From Diaporthe sp. PMI_573 (lineage: Eukaryota; Ascomycota; Sordariomycetes; Diaporthales; Diaporthaceae): DNA of 64,000 nucleotides. The stretch's first letter is position 1, and every line of letters starts with the position of its first letter. The translations under genes were made by a program, and so were the position numbers. Location: positions 310,001 through 374,000 of the forward strand of contig JAJTUP010000011.1 of assembly GCA_021399435.1 (NCBI GenBank). Direction: 5' to 3'. Under the pieces are notes generated by a model that saw only the letters and a program-made list of their open reading frames with translations, did no database searches and had not been told where the DNA came from. Below, piece after piece: positions 12,972 to 22,832 of the stretch.

Positions 12972-14506
12972 CTTGCACTGCTTGAATCGCTTCGAATCAG
13001 GATTCGCACTTCTTCCAGTTTGGCACGAGGGAAGGTTAAGCACACGGGCTTTGAGACGAAGGTCCTGTTGATGGTGGTCGGGCGCTGGAAGGTCGGCAAG
13101 GCTTGGTAGGAGAAGGTAAGTCGAGAAGATAAGTGCGCTAAGTGGCAGGGCAGGACCCGTGGTTCTTGTATGCTGAAGGGCTTGAGGCAGGATGAAACCT
13201 ATCAATGGTGTATTAAATAAGAGCAGAGGAGTGACTTGGAAGTTGAAGATCAGTCAGGCATGAATAGAGGTACAATAGGACGGCAATCCCATTGAGCACA
13301 ATAGGGTGGATCTGGATTCTGGGATCAGGCGCACGCACCCCACCCCCCGGGGCACAACCCTCCCCCAGTCCGGGAGATCATCGGCTGAACAAGCTCCTGG
13401 TATCATCAATGTGTACTTACAATAACCCACTGAAGCGGGTTCACCCTCGACCTCAAGCAAGTGATAAAATTATATTGTGCCTTTCAGAAGCAATTGTCCC
13501 TTTCAATGAGGACTGAAAAGTCCATGCCCATCTCTCTAGGAGACAACTCTGTTATGAAGCACTGTGGCGTGGCTAGGGACTTACATTGGGGCTGTGATTG
13601 TGTGCTGGTCAGTGCTATCACCTTGGTTCTCCCTGGGGATATGGGTAGATGCATTTGATCATGGGCTGACTGGTAGCTCTGCCTCATAGATTCTGGAAAT
13701 TCTGCAGCCTGTCAAATCTGGCGGTGGTTACTCAGGAAATATAGTGTCTACCGGGCCGGACGAAGTACACATGTACATTTCCCATTTTTGGTTTGTGGTC
13801 AGCTACCCACGACATGAAGCCCACGTAACCACATCTATGACCTTGAACTGAGAGAAGTCACATAACATCATTGATCATAAAAGCCATATCCTAGCATCAG
13901 TCCCAGCATCCTGCCTCCGTTGACAGGTCTTTGTGAATCTAATGGAACCCGCTGGTCATACAGTACGCATATAAGGTCCAACATCTTCCCAAATACCAGA
14001 TCCTCATCCTCAGCATGATCACATCCTCATCACACCCTTATTTCCACCTGGTGTGTGTCCATAGAATTACAAGATCATGGCCAAAATTCAAATGAAAGCA
14101 CGCCATAACACCCAGACAATGCAGTTGCTATGCTCGTATACAATGCTACGCCATGTCTGGGAAATATCATGATGCTCAACCAATCAGATTAAGAAATAAA
14201 TCATCGCTTGCAGCAACCCAGATTTGACGTGGTCGCCCCACACAGTGGCATGTTTGCAGATCCTGCTCCGCCCACTGGTGTGGGCTTTATTTCTTGCTAT
14301 AATATCCTGTGGCTGTTTTGGGGAACTCCATGCAGGTTTGTACTTTAGTGGCGGCGAGTAAAAGTGGCTGGAGTTTGTGAAAAGCCAGGTTCTCAGGCTT
14401 GTGAGTCGAATCGGTGGTTGCCCCGGATAAGGTCTTCATATGAAACGCCGTCCTTGCTTCTGTGCTCCTGGCTAGGATTTTGGAACGTATTGAATTGGAA
14501 CTCACA
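12972..14506. other. Intergenic region
   Basis: 1.5 kb between TAF12 (-) and the unknown protein (-). It holds the TAF12 promoter. AT content rises after about 13.7 kb. Open frames are all below 105 codons and I see no gene. Confidence 0.5.
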
Positions 14507-15419
14507 TTAGGGCGAGTCCACCTCCATGGTCGTGAAAGCATAAAATGGTAGCTCTTTCGCCAGCATCTCTGTGTCCTCCAATTCCTCTGGAGGCTCGTCA
14601 ATCTCGTCGATTTTTGGCGGTGGGTCTTGGAATATCAGGCTCCGACGGTCGCCAACCCGCCTCTTAAGACGCCGCGCGCTTGAGCCGGCTTGTTCAAAGT
14701 CCAAACAGTGTCGGACATCCTCGTGGTCGCTGTCGCTCCTCTCACTCATGGTTCGCTTGCCCATGCTGCTTATACTCCGTCTTTTTTGCCGATCGTAAGC
14801 ACGCTGCTGCCGTATGACTTCTTGGTATTCATCGTCGCTCACGTCGGTACTATCGGACAGGGGATCTGGATCCGGGCTGCGAACCTTCAGGTCACGGAGG
14901 TCATTAATGACATGACCTTCGATATGCGACTCGCTCAGGTCTGATTCGGCATACTCGATGATGTGAGGCACAAGAACATCATCCCGACCGTCCATGTCGT
15001 TTTTCTTCGAAGTCGCTGAGCTCTTCAATGCTGAGTTCGTCACTGGTGATGATGGCATGCAACACGAAAGGCTCGGTTGTCCCAAGAGCAGGTGGTGACG
15101 ACAAGAGCGGTGAGCAGGGGTCGTGATCATCGTCCGATTGATCAGCCTCAGAACCTTCGGCTGGGGGGTCCGAAGAACGAGGAGACAATTCTCCATGCCG
15201 ATTTGGGAATGCAAAGTTGAACTGGCAGTTCTCGAAAGGGGTGTATTTACGTGGCTGAGGCAGCGGGTCCCGTGGCCCGGTGCTCGGCCCTGTACTGGCC
15301 CCGGGGCTGTTCCTCTGACCGAAGAACGGTGGGTGCGTCGTGGCCGTAGGGGTCTGAGGCGGAGACGACGGTCCCACGTGTGAAGGAAATCTTATTTCCT
15401 TGGGCGTAGCAGGCCGCAT
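14507..15419 (-). CDS. Conserved fungal protein of unknown function, with frame break or weak intron
   Basis: The N-terminal half (MRPATPKEIRFP, then KYTPFENCQFNF) and the C-terminal half (RQQRAYDRQKRRSISSMGKR, then SSARRLKRRVGDRRSLIFQD, ending TMEVDSP) resemble one uncharacterised family that I know from Sordariomycetes, but they lie in different frames. Two explanations fit. One extra A in the A5 run (minus strand, 15000-15004) would give a continuous acidic protein of about 303 residues. Alternatively a 112-nt intron at 15043-15154 would give 266 residues, but its donor (GTTCTG) is weak and no branch site sits at a normal distance. The C-terminal half is basic with serine sites (RRSIS, RRSLIF) that look like AGC-kinase targets. 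No enzymatic domain is visible. Confidence 0.6.
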
Positions 15420-15933
15420 GATGGGTGGATTGGGCGTGCAATCGTTGACGCGGGCAGCAGTGACCGTCTCTCTGATGCTGAGAAGTACAGGCAGTGAGCG
15501 GGCCAATTATGTCCAGCTAATGAAGAACAGTAGTTTCTGATGGCCGAATTGTCGATGTCGATCGGCCCGCCACACGACCAGGGATGTTTCTGCCACAGTA
15601 ACTTGTGGATGTATGTATCCGAATGAACAAATATGTCGTGTGTTCTGGATCTTAACAATGGTGCTCTCACCGACAGTGTGGGGTAGGAAAATCGCGGGGT
15701 GAGGGAAGAGCGGGCCTCAAGGTGTCAGCACCCAACGTATAACCCTCCGGCTAGGAGACGCGGACGAGCTTGGATTGACGGTCATGATAATTTCCGGGGC
15801 GAATCGGGAGAGGAATAAGGAAACAGAAAGTTGATTGCGTGCAGAACAAGCTCGTTGTCCCTCTTGCGGGGGAAAGAGGTGTATGGCAAGCGCAGACAGA
15901 GCCTGAGCCTTCTCACAGGCGACACTGAGTTGT

Positions 15934-15946
15934 GGGGGGGGGGGGG
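15934..15946. repeat. G13 homopolymer
   Basis: Thirteen consecutive G on the plus strand, inside the 15.4-17.7 kb intergenic region. Such runs are prone to length error in sequencing. Confidence 0.9.
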
Positions 15947-17142
15947 ACGGGGAGACGAGAGCGAATAAGTAGCCCTAGACGTCAGATGTCGGGCTTGTGA
16001 GGCTTGCGAAGGACATCTGTCTTGCTGGTCTCTTAGATAGCGTTGCAAGGAGATGCCTGCACCAGGGCGGCAGCCGATGTCGTCCTCGTAGTACCTGGGT
16101 AGGAAGGCCCAGTGCTGCAGAGCAAGTAACGGGCGATCGGTTTGGAGTGCCGCCGTGCAAATCACACTCTGATTCCCACCGCCTTTTGACCTGGATGTCG
16201 CGAAGCTAGGCGTGTGGCAAAGACTATGCCAGAGAACTGAGGGTTTCTGGGTCCTTGGCCAGATCCAGAACATAGGATCAGGTCGAGAGGAAAGCAAAAG
16301 AGAAAAGGGGTCTCTGGGGGAAAGATAGTAATACATAGAACAGGAGGAACGGCAAAAGAGCAGGCTCCGTATTCAGAAACAGGCGGTGCATGCAGGCTCC
16401 GTCCTAGGCGCATTTCGACTTGTCCCGCTTCGATTGATGCTTCTGCTGGCACGGGACGAAGCTTTTCGTGCGGCAATGGCTTGGTGTGTACGTACATGGC
16501 GACAATTGACAGCAGGACTGGACTCACCGTGCGAAGGCAAACCCCACCGTGGCCGAGGCCGTGGCCAGCCACTCAACCCCGGAGGGACCGTGGATATCTG
16601 CTGTACACAGTAAGGCATTCTGTGGCCGTAAGACAATGGTGTTGCTACGGGGTTGACTGCACAGCCGGTCGGGACGGGGCATGGCCGCCGGCGAATGATC
16701 AAAGCCAGAAGGGTAAGGCGTGATGCTGTGTGATGCCAGCGCATGGGATGGCCATGCCGCCCATCTGCCAGAATTGCTGAATCGACTCGCTTGGCGGCTG
16801 CAGGAGGGCTGGGGGTAGATCTCGCTGGTCAAGCCGGCCGGAACACGTTGGATAAGGCATGAATGTGTAAAATGTCGAGCGTCAGGTTGCAGCAGAGGCC
16901 GTCCAATGGACAGGGCGAAGGGCCAATTGCACGTGCAGAAGGTTCCAAGGTGGCGGCTGACGATTAAGAAGCTGCAGGAAGACGTGGAGGAGGGAGGTGG
17001 CCCGACGCCGTGAATCGCTTCGCTCTGGCAGGCTGGCAGACCGGGTAAGAGGGCGGCGAGCCAAAGGCAGTCAAGTCAGTCTCTCTTGTCGGTAGAGGGG
17101 AGGGAGGTCATCCTGGGAGATGGAACCTTAACCCCCGTCCAG

Positions 17143-17169
17143 TGCCTGCCTGCCTGCCTGCCTGCCTGC
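17143..17169. repeat. (TGCC)n microsatellite
   Basis: Nearly seven perfect copies of TGCC, 27 nt, in non-coding DNA. Confidence 0.95.
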
Positions 17170-17754
17170 ATGTGCATTGGGGACTCAGGAGCGGTTGAGC
17201 ACCGAACAGCTCAGGGTCGGCTGAACGGCTAACAGCGCGGCAATTGTACTGCCCAGGGAGTAGTTTTGGGCCCACAGATGGGGGATAACACCGTTGGGTG
17301 AGATCGCAGTATGGGATGAACATGCTATCTGCCACCACCTAATCCCCATATCATCAAACATGTCGTTGAAATTAGGTTGACAGGAGTGGGAGAAGGGATG
17401 AAACGAATAGCCGGGCCACACTGTCCAGGCCCTGGTGATGTCACCCATGCGCCCAGCTTGAGAGGCCCAGAGGGAGAAAGCGGATGCTGCTATCGATAGC
17501 GTGTTTACGTGGGGTTGAATTCGACTGCCCGTCCACATGGCAACACGGCATCTTTTCCGCGACATGCTAGGTATGCAGTTTACTAAATTCGACATACGCG
17601 ATTTGAAGTCGTCTCGCTCTTCTGCATGGAAACGCTCTGAATTAACCATCTCGCCTGCATAAGAATAAAGCCCCCAAAACGGTCCGGGCTCCACAAGCTC
17701 GCGTCGCGGTGCACCCTGCCTCTAAACAAGAGTAAACAAACTGCCGCAAACATC

Positions 17755-18613
17755 ATGACTCTCCTCGCCGCGCACCTTGAGCAGATCTCCGCATCTTGCC
17801 AAGGTATCGACAGCCTCCCGTACGTGCCCAGCTCCATGAAACTGACCCAGCCAATCGCTGACCCAGCCTGGGTCAAGATTCCCTCCTCCCAAGATCTTCA
17901 CCAACGCCCTGCTTTCCAACCACGACATCACCTCACTTATACGCGATACCGAGACTCATGAACGTGCCCTGTTCTCTGTACCTCCGCCTCCGCCACCAGC
18001 CACAAAGCCAGAGCCGCAACCCGAGCAGAGCAAGGTTTCCCGTCGCCAGACGGTCTTCAATGTCGCCGCTGGCGAAGTCACCACCGGCGCACCTTCATCA
18101 CGATCCGCAGGCAACCCGCGCCGTAGCACCGCAGTGGCCGCCGTGTTGGGCGGCGACCTCCACGCTAAGATCACCCGGCGGGCGCCAGCTTCGACTCGTG
18201 CCCAGGCACCAGGCGGAGGCGGTGACGTCGATATCGAAGTGCTCCTCCAGGGCGCCGAGAAGTTGTGTAGTGTCTACCCGTTGCCAGGCGCATTAGAACG
18301 GATCCCCGAGTTGCGCCAGAAGTGGGCGAATCAGAGCAATACGCTGGCCTATTACGAGGCAAAGGTTGCCGAGCAGGCAGAGAGGCTGGTCAGGATGAAC
18401 AAACGGCCTGATGGTTTTGGCGACGAGGATGAAGAGGAGGATGCGGATGAGGGTGAAGATCCCGTAAGCAATGGCATAATGGACAGTCTAATGACTGAGG
18501 AGGATCTGAGGAGGGAGGAGGAGGAGGTCAGGGAGCTGGACAAGAAGAAGAAGGAGCTCCAAGAGAGACTACGGGCCATGGATAAGGACCTAGGCGGGCT
18601 ACTCCACATGTGA
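17755..18613 (+). CDS. SPC34: DASH/Dam1 complex subunit SPC34
   Basis: A subunit of the fungal DASH ring, which couples kinetochores to spindle microtubules. Exons are 17755-17819 and 17878-18613 with a 58-nt GTACGT...CAAG intron, giving 266 residues. The first exon reads MTLLAAHLEQISASCQGIDS. The splice restores the family signature LPFPPPKIFTNALLSNHDIT, followed by RDTETHERALFSVPPPPPP. A second conserved block, RRQTVFNVAAGEVTTG, contains a likely phosphosite. Next come STAVAAVLGGDL and EVLLQGAEKLCSVYPLPGA. Residues 190-260 form an acidic stretch and a Glu/Arg/Lys coiled coil, the expected assembly helix. Unspliced, the first frame stops at 17961. Size and order match the family. Confidence 0.93.
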
Positions 18614-18637
18614 AGCGCAAGGCCTCATCGAGAACTG

Positions 18638-18650
18638 CCTAGGTACCTAC
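18638..18650. repeat. CCTAGGTACCTA palindromic element, copy 1
   Basis: CCTAGGTACCTAC, 25 nt past the SPC34 stop codon. It is one of five intergenic copies in this window of a self-complementary CCTAGGTA core. Confidence 0.6.
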
Positions 18651-18815
18651 TAACCGTACCCGCACTGACACCTGATGGCCCGCCCAAGGAAGTGTGCCAG
18701 GCTGAGACTCATTCAGACAGAACACGGAAATTGCTTCGAAGATAACAACGGCTAGCAAATCGAATGATACCCAAGTTACGACCACCTCGAGAGCGCATTT
18801 TGATGACGTCTCTCT

Positions 18816-19864
18816 CTATGCAGCCGACTTGGCCCTGACAAACTCTCCCAGGAACGCCTCGACATCCTGGGCGCCACCAATCTCATACCGGTCATTGATG
18901 ATAAAGTGCGGGACGCCCTGAATGCCCTTGGCGTAGGCCCACTCCACCGCCTTGTCGACCTCGTTGCCGCCCTTGCCCTCGTCGAGCCACGCCTTGGCCT
19001 CGGCCTTGTCCAGGCCGGCCTTCTCCGCGGCGTCGAGGAGCGTGTCATGGCTGGTGACATCGCCGCCCTCCTCGAAATAGCTGTGCATCAGCGCCGCCAT
19101 GAGCTTGCTCTGCACGTCGGAGCCCTTGGTCTTGGCCAACTGCGACAGCCGGTGGGCGTCCCGTGTATTGCCTATCTTGCCTTGGAACGAGAAGCAGATC
19201 CCCTCCGACTGGCCCATCAGCCTCATGCGCTCAGTCATGGCGCCTAGCCTGTCGGCGCCAAACTTTTGGGCCCTACAGCATTTGGAGTCAGTTGTCAAAG
19301 AGCCAGAACAGAAGCTTCATGCCAATACGGTGAGGAGTGAGCCACAAGGTGGTCAAAGCCTGTCTCAAAACCTGCAGCCCGAAAAGTCTTTGTTGAATAT
19401 GCCAAAGATGGGGTATGTTTGTTCTTGGAGGGTTAAAGATTGTATCCAAAAGCTGCTTACATTCGCTCCTGGACGGGCATGCTTTTACCCTGGGGAAGCG
19501 TTGGGTCCAGGTAGAATGGTTTCCCTGACCTCCGAGTTAGTGGGATTCTCCGTTGACTTCTCTGACAGCGTTTTGTATATCCATTCCCCGCGATGCGCCG
19601 TCTGCCTCTGCCCATGATGGACTCGGCTCGCATGTTCACAGATGCTGCCAGGAGGGCGAATCCAAGGAGCGAGACAGTTCGGAGCACTCGCAGGATAGGA
19701 GGACCAAGGGCCGCAAGTAGCTTACAAGTGATATTGAAAACATCCTCCGAGCCACTAGGGATGGTTTTCTTGTACACCTCGATGGCGCGATCCAGCCGCT
19801 TCTTGCCCAAAAAGCAGAAAGGGCAGACCGGATCGGACACGATCTCGACATTAAAGGCCGTCAT
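18816..19864 (-). CDS. FrnE/DsbA-like thioredoxin-fold oxidoreductase
   Basis: A DSBA-like thioredoxin-fold protein of the FrnE / 2-hydroxychromene-2-carboxylate isomerase group. Exons are 19864-19726, 19524-19461 and 19272-18816; introns are 201 and 188 nt, long for this window. The spliced product is 219 residues, the family norm. The CPFC pair (Cys14, Cys17) follows the first beta strand, as in FrnE. The middle exon supplies WKPFYLDPTLPQGKSM. The insert helices carry GADRLGAMTERM. The C-terminal cis-Pro loop reads GVPHFIINDRYEIGGAQ near residues 185-202. Function is likely disulphide or polyketide-related redox chemistry. No signal peptide starts at this ATG, so it is probably cytosolic. 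An upstream in-frame ATG (MFRTTRKLFQARKPT leader) could add a short basic extension. Confidence 0.88.
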
Positions 19865-20561
19865 GGTGGGTTTCCGTGCCTGGAATAGCTTCCTGGTGGT
19901 TCTGAACATGTATGTGTGTGTGTGTGTGGGTACGCGGTACGGGCAACCCTGCGATGATTCTACGGCTCTGCACTTTATACCAATTGCGGGATACGCGGTC
20001 ATGAAATAAAATGACTTGAGACAAAAAGAATAAAAACATAAAATGCCTTCTTCTGAGCGGATATATAATAAGCTGACAAATCGTGCGGGCGCTGTCTCGT
20101 TTCGGTCGGGGTTTTGAGCGGGTTGTGCCTCGGCGATGTGTGTGGAACATTCCGCCCATCCACGAACGGCAAGCGTCCCCATTTTGACACCGCAGGCATC
20201 ATTCGCGGCTCAACAACCAGCTTAGCATCGTGGCATCCATCCAGGTATCTGTTGTTAAGATCAAGATTTCCGTGTCTCCCTAGGGTAGTGAGTGCAACAG
20301 TGCCCCGGTCCTGGACGGCATGCAACGCTGGACGCTGAGATCCCTCCAGACAGCCTTCCTGCCTTCCCAGGTGCCAGGTACACTAGCGCATGGCCGGGCG
20401 CTAGATTGCCACCTGCATGCACATGCAATCCACCCTCGCCTTAAGCCTGGACTTCCAAGGCCGAGCCACAAGTATCAACCAAAAGACTGCTTACATTTAC
20501 GCACACATCCAGTCATCTTACCTCGTACAACCGTTCTGGGATCCGAACGCCCTCCTCAAGG
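19865..20561. other. Divergent promoter region
   Basis: 700 bp shared upstream region of the FrnE-like gene (-) and the RING gene (+). A (TG)8 run lies at 19913-19928. AT-rich near 20010-20080. No gene seen. Confidence 0.55.
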
Positions 20562-21626
20562 ATGGCTGATGAGGGGGAGGGGCGCCAAGCCGTACAGGAG
20601 AAAGTCCTGCATGCAACACTGACCGGCCTTGCTTCTCAAGCAGACTCGCCCGAGGCCGCGGATGCTGCCTGCTGTTGTGTGATATGCCTGTCCGACATTT
20701 CAGAGCCGTCGACAGCACAGCCATGTGGGCATCGCAACTTTGACTTTATGTGTCTCGCCAGCTGGATGTCACTGAAAACAACTTGTCCCCTTTGCAAGTC
20801 TGAAATCTCAGAGGTCCATTTTGACTTCAACGCCCAGGCTACTACTTGGAAGACATATCGCGTGCCCCATATCGGACTCGAACGAGCGCCAGACCAGCCC
20901 GCACAGCGCGAGCCCGGCCAGAGTAACCCGGCCTTGTCAAACGTTACGTCTTTCTTGCGCCGAGCCCGGCACCGCAGACCCTTCCGGAATCCAAGGCCCC
21001 AAACACCGCAGTCGCGCTCTGTCCAAGATGCGCTGGAACGGAGACGGAATGTCTATCGGAAAAGGCTCTACTCTCTCCACGTGGGATCTAACCCGACATC
21101 AGGATACAGAGACGTCACCCCTCAGGTGTTCAGCGATCAGGTCGACACCCAGAGCCGTGTGCGAGCGTGGATAAGAAGGGAGCTGCAGGTCTTCGAGTTT
21201 CTCAACGACGACAGCTCCCCGGGCCAGACAGAGAGCACCGTCTCGGCAATGCCCGAGGCCACCAGGCGACGGCGGCAGAACAATGCTGAGTTTGTGCTTG
21301 AGTACATCATCGCCATTCTCAAGACGGTCGACATCCAGAGCGACCACACGGAGGAGTTGCTGAAGGACTTCCTTGGGAGGGACCACACCAAATTGTTCCT
21401 GCACGAACTGCGCAACTTCATCCGCTCTCCGTACTCGGTCGAGGTGTGGGATCGACATGTCCAGTACGCCGAGCCTCGCTCAGCGCCGCACTCGCTTGGA
21501 GGGAGGGGCGCCGCTGGTCGGCGCGATGACCAGGGGCCTCACAGGAGGCTTTATGACCGGTATAGACCGTCCGGGGGCTCAAATCAAGGAGGTCGGTGGT
21601 CTCCTTACCGCCAGCAAGGGAGCTGA
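20562..21626 (+). CDS. RING-finger protein, putative E3 ubiquitin ligase (Topors-like)
   Basis: A single-exon gene, 354 residues. An N-terminal RING occupies about residues 38-80: CVIC, then PCGH, then NFDFMCLASW, then CPLC. The position normally held by the first Cys of the central pair is Asp (FDFMC), a variant I associate with Topors-like fungal RINGs rather than a decay. The middle (about 110-190) is Arg/Pro-rich and disordered. The C-terminal half holds a conserved helical block with EYIIAILKTVDIQS, LLKDFLGRDHTKLFLHELRNF and SPYSVEVWDRHVQY, which recurs in this family. The end is Gly/Arg-rich. The role is inferred: nuclear E3 ubiquitin or SUMO ligase. The substrate is unknown. Confidence 0.82.
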   Translation: MADEGEGRQAVQEKVLHATLTGLASQADSPEAADAACCCVICLSDISEPSTAQPCGHRNFDFMCLASWMSLKTTCPLCKSEISEVHFDFNAQATTWKTYRVPHIGLERAPDQPAQREPGQSNPALSNVTSFLRRARHRRPFRNPRPQTPQSRSVQDALERRRNVYRKRLYSLHVGSNPTSGYRDVTPQVFSDQVDTQSRVRAWIRRELQVFEFLNDDSSPGQTESTVSAMPEATRRRRQNNAEFVLEYIIAILKTVDIQSDHTEELLKDFLGRDHTKLFLHELRNFIRSPYSVEVWDRHVQYAEPRSAPHSLGGRGAAGRRDDQGPHRRLYDRYRPSGGSNQGGRWSPYRQQGS

Positions 21627-22832
21627 GGCCTCTTTCATTCTACACGCATCCGGCAGCAAGGATGTTCGAAATCACATCGCGTCAAGCAGGGTTGCAGACT
21701 TCACATGGCAAGTGGCTTTGGATCCTGCGGAGATTCGCTCTGCCTGAGGTTATCCTCCAAATCAAATGGCCATCATCTCACATGCGGAAGATGGCCAGAG
21801 AATGCAGGAGCAGCACGGGCATACCAAGGTACCTAGTTACCTAGGTAGTAAGAGGCAATTGACCCGAGAGCGCTTCGAGGACATCGGAGACAATGCTCCC
21901 ATGTTCGCTCCTGCGAAGCAACGCGAACTTGGGAACGAGGAAGCTCACACCAGAGCATTGGCCGCCGAGGCTTTTTGGCTCCTGCTCGATCCACAACTCA
22001 GAGTCGACCTGTGGAGTGACTTCTCTTCAGCTTGGCTGCCACTGCCCTCTGGGAGGCGGGAAGTGGCAATCGCTCCCGGGTCTTGTTGGATCTTTACGAG
22101 ACAACTGGCAGCCACGAGAGTGCATCGCTGAGGTGATACGATAGCGAAAGCTTCGGTCATGGGTTCTCAGTTTTCAGGAAGCCATTTTGCGCGCGGAAAG
22201 GCACATACATTGGTTGGTCTTGCCTCGACTGGTCACTCTACAACTCCAGTCGCAGTTGCGCTTGGGTCGGAGTCATCTGGCGGCACAGCAAAGGAGGTGT
22301 TTGGCAACAGACACGACACCAGTGTGACAAGGTCCGCTCCAAGTGGTTCAGTCTCTCAAGGCAGCTGCAAGCGGATTTGTCTACATGTTGGGGCAATGAG
22401 GCCCTTTCCAATGTGCCGGTCAAAAAGTGGCAGCAAGGAGCCATGCGCGCTCAGTCCTCGGCTGGTCAGCAACCTGCGTGTTCTTTCCCAGCAGCGGAGG
22501 GTACCTTCCACGTATGGGTGTCTTGAGCACACAAGGCAAGGAAGGATGATGACGCGGAACCGACAGAGAAGGCAGGCACATAGGAGCAGAATCAACATTG
22601 TTTTCTCCCACCCTTCACCCCGTCAAGCCCCGTTGCTCTCCTTTCCTCTTCTCTTCTTCTTCATCCCCGAACAACTCCGCCACTCGCTTCATCATCTCTC
22701 ATCCAGGCGGCCACAACAGTAATATTCATTCTCTCTCGGTTGTGTCTTCGCCTCGATTTGCTTAACGGTTTTCACTGCCCTTCATTTCTTGCTTCACTTC
22801 TTTCTCCTCGTCAGGAGTGCCCTTCTGCAACC
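21627..22832. other. Intergenic region
   Basis: 1.2 kb upstream of the hydrolase-like gene. It contains a copy of the CCTAGGTA palindrome (21827-21848). A pyrimidine-rich CT stretch (about 22610-22800) just before the ATG is typical of a fungal promoter and 5' UTR. No gene called. Confidence 0.55.
21827..21848. repeat. CCTAGGTA palindromic element, copy 2
   Basis: Two overlapping half-palindromes, AGGTACCTAG and TTACCTAGGTA, in tandem, in intergenic DNA. Confidence 0.6.

Larger units (their letters stand above)
15420..17754. other. Long intergenic region with simple repeats
   Basis: 2.3 kb between a minus-strand and a plus-strand gene, so both promoters lie here. It contains a G13 run (15934-15946) and a TGCC tetranucleotide array (17143-17169). 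Open frames of 100-180 codons overlap on opposite strands and carry no motif. No gene is called. Confidence 0.5.

Noticed and set aside
15782..16744. Cluster of 120-185-codon minus-strand frames upstream of SPC34
   Set aside because: They overlap in different frames, lack motifs and cannot be joined by good splice signals.
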